Positions 62,215 to 64,000 of a stretch of DNA of 64,000 bases are shown here, piece by piece. The position numbers were made by a program, and so were the translations under genes. Under the pieces are notes generated by a model. It made no database searches, had not been told where the DNA came from, and worked only from the letters and a program-made list of their open reading frames with translations. The stretch comes from Flavobacterium sp. N3904 (lineage in GTDB: Bacteria; Bacteroidota; Bacteroidia; Flavobacteriales; Flavobacteriaceae): positions 3,761,501 to 3,825,500 of the forward strand of contig NZ_CP110009.1 in assembly GCF_025947305.1 (NCBI RefSeq). The letters run 5' to 3'. Position 1 is the first letter of the stretch; each line of letters opens with the position of its first letter.

Positions 62215-62394
62215 ACTCGTTGGGTGCAATTATTAAAAACGTCAGTTCGAGTGTTTTTTGTGGAGTAAAACGTAACAAAAAATGTATCGAGAACCGTTTT
62301 TAATGAAATTTTTCTTGTTCTCGATACGATTTTCTTCCGAAATTACTTGAACTGACGAAAAGTTATCATAAAGATCTAATTGCACCCAACGGGT
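62215..62394. mobile_element. MITE with 18-bp inverted ends and 8-bp target duplication
   Basis: The ends are ACTCGTTGGGTGCAATTA (62215) and the complement of TAATTGCACCCAACGGGT (ending 62394), 17 of 18 matching. TGTTTATA is directly repeated on both sides (62207-62214 and 62395-62402). The inside holds one unit of the 60.6-61.7 kb tandem repeat and the hairpin GTATCGAGAAC/GTTCTCGATAC. No transposase is encoded. Confidence 0.82.
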
Positions 62395-62431
62395 TGTTTA
62401 TAGGCAATTTTAACAGATAATACATTGCAAA

Positions 62432-64000
62432 ATGAATACACATGCTGACAAAACATCCGATAACAAAAGCCTGGCTGTTGCTAACAGTTTACCAAAACAG
62501 CAAAGCAGTAGCGAATCTGCTATTCAGTTTGTAAACAACAGACCAGAAGCGATTGCGCAAAGAAAACTTCAAGAAGCTATTAACAATAGCCCTCGGGTAC
62601 AGCAATTCAAGGCCTATCAGCAAATTGCAAATAGCAGCGCACAGGTAAAACAACTTAGAGCATATCAAGCGATGGCTGATAATTTCACCTCTCAAACTGC
62701 ACAACAAAAAGAAAACGTAGAAGAAGAAACAGGGCAAGGAAAATTTGAACCCATACAGAAAAAAGAAAACAATACTGGCTTGCCTGATAATTTAAAATCA
62801 GGTATTGAAAACATTTCTGGTTATTCAATGGATGATGTAAAAGTGCATCGCAACTCAGGTAAACCTGCTCAATTACAAGCTCACGCTTATGCACAGGGAA
62901 CGGATATTCATCTAGCACCTGGACAAGAAAAACACCTACCTCATGAAGCATGGCATGTGGTACAGCAGAAGCAAGGGAGAGTAAAACCCACCATACAGAA
63001 GAAGAGAGATCTTACTATTAATGATGATGCCGGTTTGGAGAAAGAAGCGGATGTGATGGGTTCGAAAGCCCAGGGTTTTAACAATTCTAATTTGGACACA
63101 AATAAAAAGTTAAGTCTCAAGACTAATTCTTCTGCGCTCAATTCAAATAGCAATTCGATACACCAAAGAGTTCGATTCTCCAATTCGAATAGTTTCTACA
63201 GAGCCCCCATCGATCCCAATCTCCTTCCATTAGAGCTTAAGAAAGATTTTATGGATCATTATAAAGCGGATCAAGATGCAATTTTTATGACAAAACTTTC
63301 ACCAAAAACAAGAGCTTGGGTAGCAGAAAATTCTAGAATACCTGGTGCACCTGCACAAGTAGGCGAATTAGTATGGGTTGAAGTTGGGGCTGCTGATTGG
63401 CAAAGCATTACCACAGGAGCAGAAGCAGGCAGTTTAGAAGGAATATCAGCCCCAAAGGTGGAACAACTCTCCCAAGAACATTTTGCCTTACAATCAGATA
63501 TTATGAATGAGTTGGATCACTTGGTTTCAGCGATAGATGCTCCTAATCGCAAACAAGTGTACCGTCTGGGAACCGTTGAAATAAATTTTGCTGATGGAAA
63601 CCCGACTTTTACTATGGGAGCTCCTGTTTTAGTAGTTCCTTCGGGTGTTGCTAATGGATATTTTTTAGTTAGCGAAAACAATGATATTAAACAAAATATA
63701 GCTACAAATGTTCGCAACACCCTCACTACATCCGATCAGTTGAAATATATTCAACAAAATGAATTAGTTAACCAAGAATGGAAAATTATAGTCGATGTAG
63801 ATTTCTATTATGAACGCCCGTCAAATTCTATTGGCTTTCATAAAGATACTGTTGGCCGATCGCTATTCGTTAACTTGAATTTCAACAATCTTGATCATGA
63901 ATTGGTTGGACCAGAATACATACTTAATCCTCCCGCTATCCAAGAACACGACCAACACATTGGCAATAAGTTGCCAGATGAATTTAAAAAAGATTTGGCT
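62432..64000 (+). CDS. eCIS-core (DUF4157) protein, 3' end beyond the window
   Basis: The frame opens at the ATG at 62432 and is still open at 64000 (over 520 residues). After a Gln/Asn/Ser-rich start with a repeated 'VQQFKAYQQIANSSAQ / VKQLRAYQAMADNF' motif, residues ~110-185 form a DUF4157 eCIS-core domain: 'GYSMDDVKVHRNSGKPAQL', 'AQGTDIHLAPGQE' and the zinc-protease motif 'LPHEAWHVVQQKQGR' (HExxH). This domain marks cargo toxins of extracellular contractile injection systems. The downstream region is not recognised, except 'IGFHKDTVGRSLFVNLNF' (HxD), which resembles a 2-oxoglutarate-Fe(II) oxygenase metal site. The injection machinery is not in the window. Confidence 0.82.
   Translation, partial: MNTHADKTSDNKSLAVANSLPKQQSSSESAIQFVNNRPEAIAQRKLQEAINNSPRVQQFKAYQQIANSSAQVKQLRAYQAMADNFTSQTAQQKENVEEETGQGKFEPIQKKENNTGLPDNLKSGIENISGYSMDDVKVHRNSGKPAQLQAHAYAQGTDIHLAPGQEKHLPHEAWHVVQQKQGRVKPTIQKKRDLTINDDAGLEKEADVMGSKAQGFNNSNLDTNKKLSLKTNSSALNSNSNSIHQRVRFSNSNSFYRAPIDPNLLPLELKKDFMDHYKADQDAIFMTKLSPKTRAWVAENSRIPGAPAQVGELVWVEVGAADWQSITTGAEAGSLEGISAPKVEQLSQEHFALQSDIMNELDHLVSAIDAPNRKQVYRLGTVEINFADGNPTFTMGAPVLVVPSGVANGYFLVSENNDIKQNIATNVRNTLTTSDQLKYIQQNELVNQEWKIIVDVDFYYERPSNSIGFHKDTVGRSLFVNLNFNNLDHELVGPEYILNPPAIQEHDQHIGNKLPDEFKKDLA

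Noticed and set aside
1-64000. rRNA, tRNA and tmRNA genes
   Set aside because: No cloverleaf with the conserved TTCGAATC-type arm and no rRNA core sequence was seen by eye; a covariance search would be needed to exclude them fully.

Overview
The window looks like the chromosome of a low-GC member of the Bacteroidota, most likely Flavobacterium or a close relative. The evidence is a SusC/SusD outer-membrane pair, a MauE/DUF6520 pair, lipoproteins with short Bacteroidota-type lipoboxes, the flavobacterial -7 promoter motif TAnnTTTG in front of many genes, and families of interspersed palindromes. I saw no rRNA or tRNA gene. Most of the window is accessory DNA.

Layout. 1-10.2 kb: a MauE-like membrane protein and a small cysteine-containing exported DUF6520 protein face a convergent operon of SusC, SusD and an S9 peptidase. 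10.3-11.6 kb: a strongly structured rod-like RNA candidate (6S-like), a small DNA-binding protein and two terminators. 11.6-19.3 kb: a five-gene operon (SIR2, HerA, KTSC, PD-(D/E)XK-like nuclease, T5orf172/GIY-YIG-like protein) that extends the known SIR2-HerA anti-phage pair, then an S1/P1 nuclease and a DUF4062 gene. 19.5-27.1 kb: a large helicase-nuclease, an XRE/ImmA-IrrE/PIN operon and an unrecognised 605-residue protein that shares a nuclease-like module with the helicase. 27.4-36.4 kb: a compact, mostly uncharacterised envelope locus on the minus strand (two DUF4236 proteins, a VWA-like lipoprotein, a coiled-coil membrane protein, a TerB-like protein and small Cys/His proteins), next to a TPR sensor kinase and a LuxR-type response regulator.

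37.9-52.8 kb holds an array of single-gene modules separated by ~130-190 bp imperfect palindromes. These have the architecture of integron attC sites: for most modules the first bases are the reverse complement of the bases that open the downstream palindrome. No integrase gene is in the window. Cargo includes a UvrD-like helicase, an MBL-fold hydrolase, several lipoproteins, an AraC regulator with two amidohydrolases, an EF-Tu-domain-like protein, a Sel1-repeat protein and an Ntn-hydrolase. 53.9-60.6 kb is an inducible mutagenesis locus (S24 repressor, DinB, DnaE-type polymerase, DnaQ/GIY-YIG exonuclease). It ends in fifteen copies of a 76-78 bp tandem repeat that grew out of a miniature transposable element sitting on the stop codon. 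The window ends inside a gene for an eCIS-core (DUF4157) protein.

One regulatory signal links distant parts. A dyad TACGG-N4-CCGTA stands exactly 22 bp upstream of a TAnnTTTG -7 element at five places (11.6, 18.2, 27.6, 33.2 and 33.7 kb), in the orientation of the next gene. The response regulator at 33.8-34.4 kb is the obvious candidate to bind it, which would join the envelope locus and the defence genes in one regulon. That link is inference.
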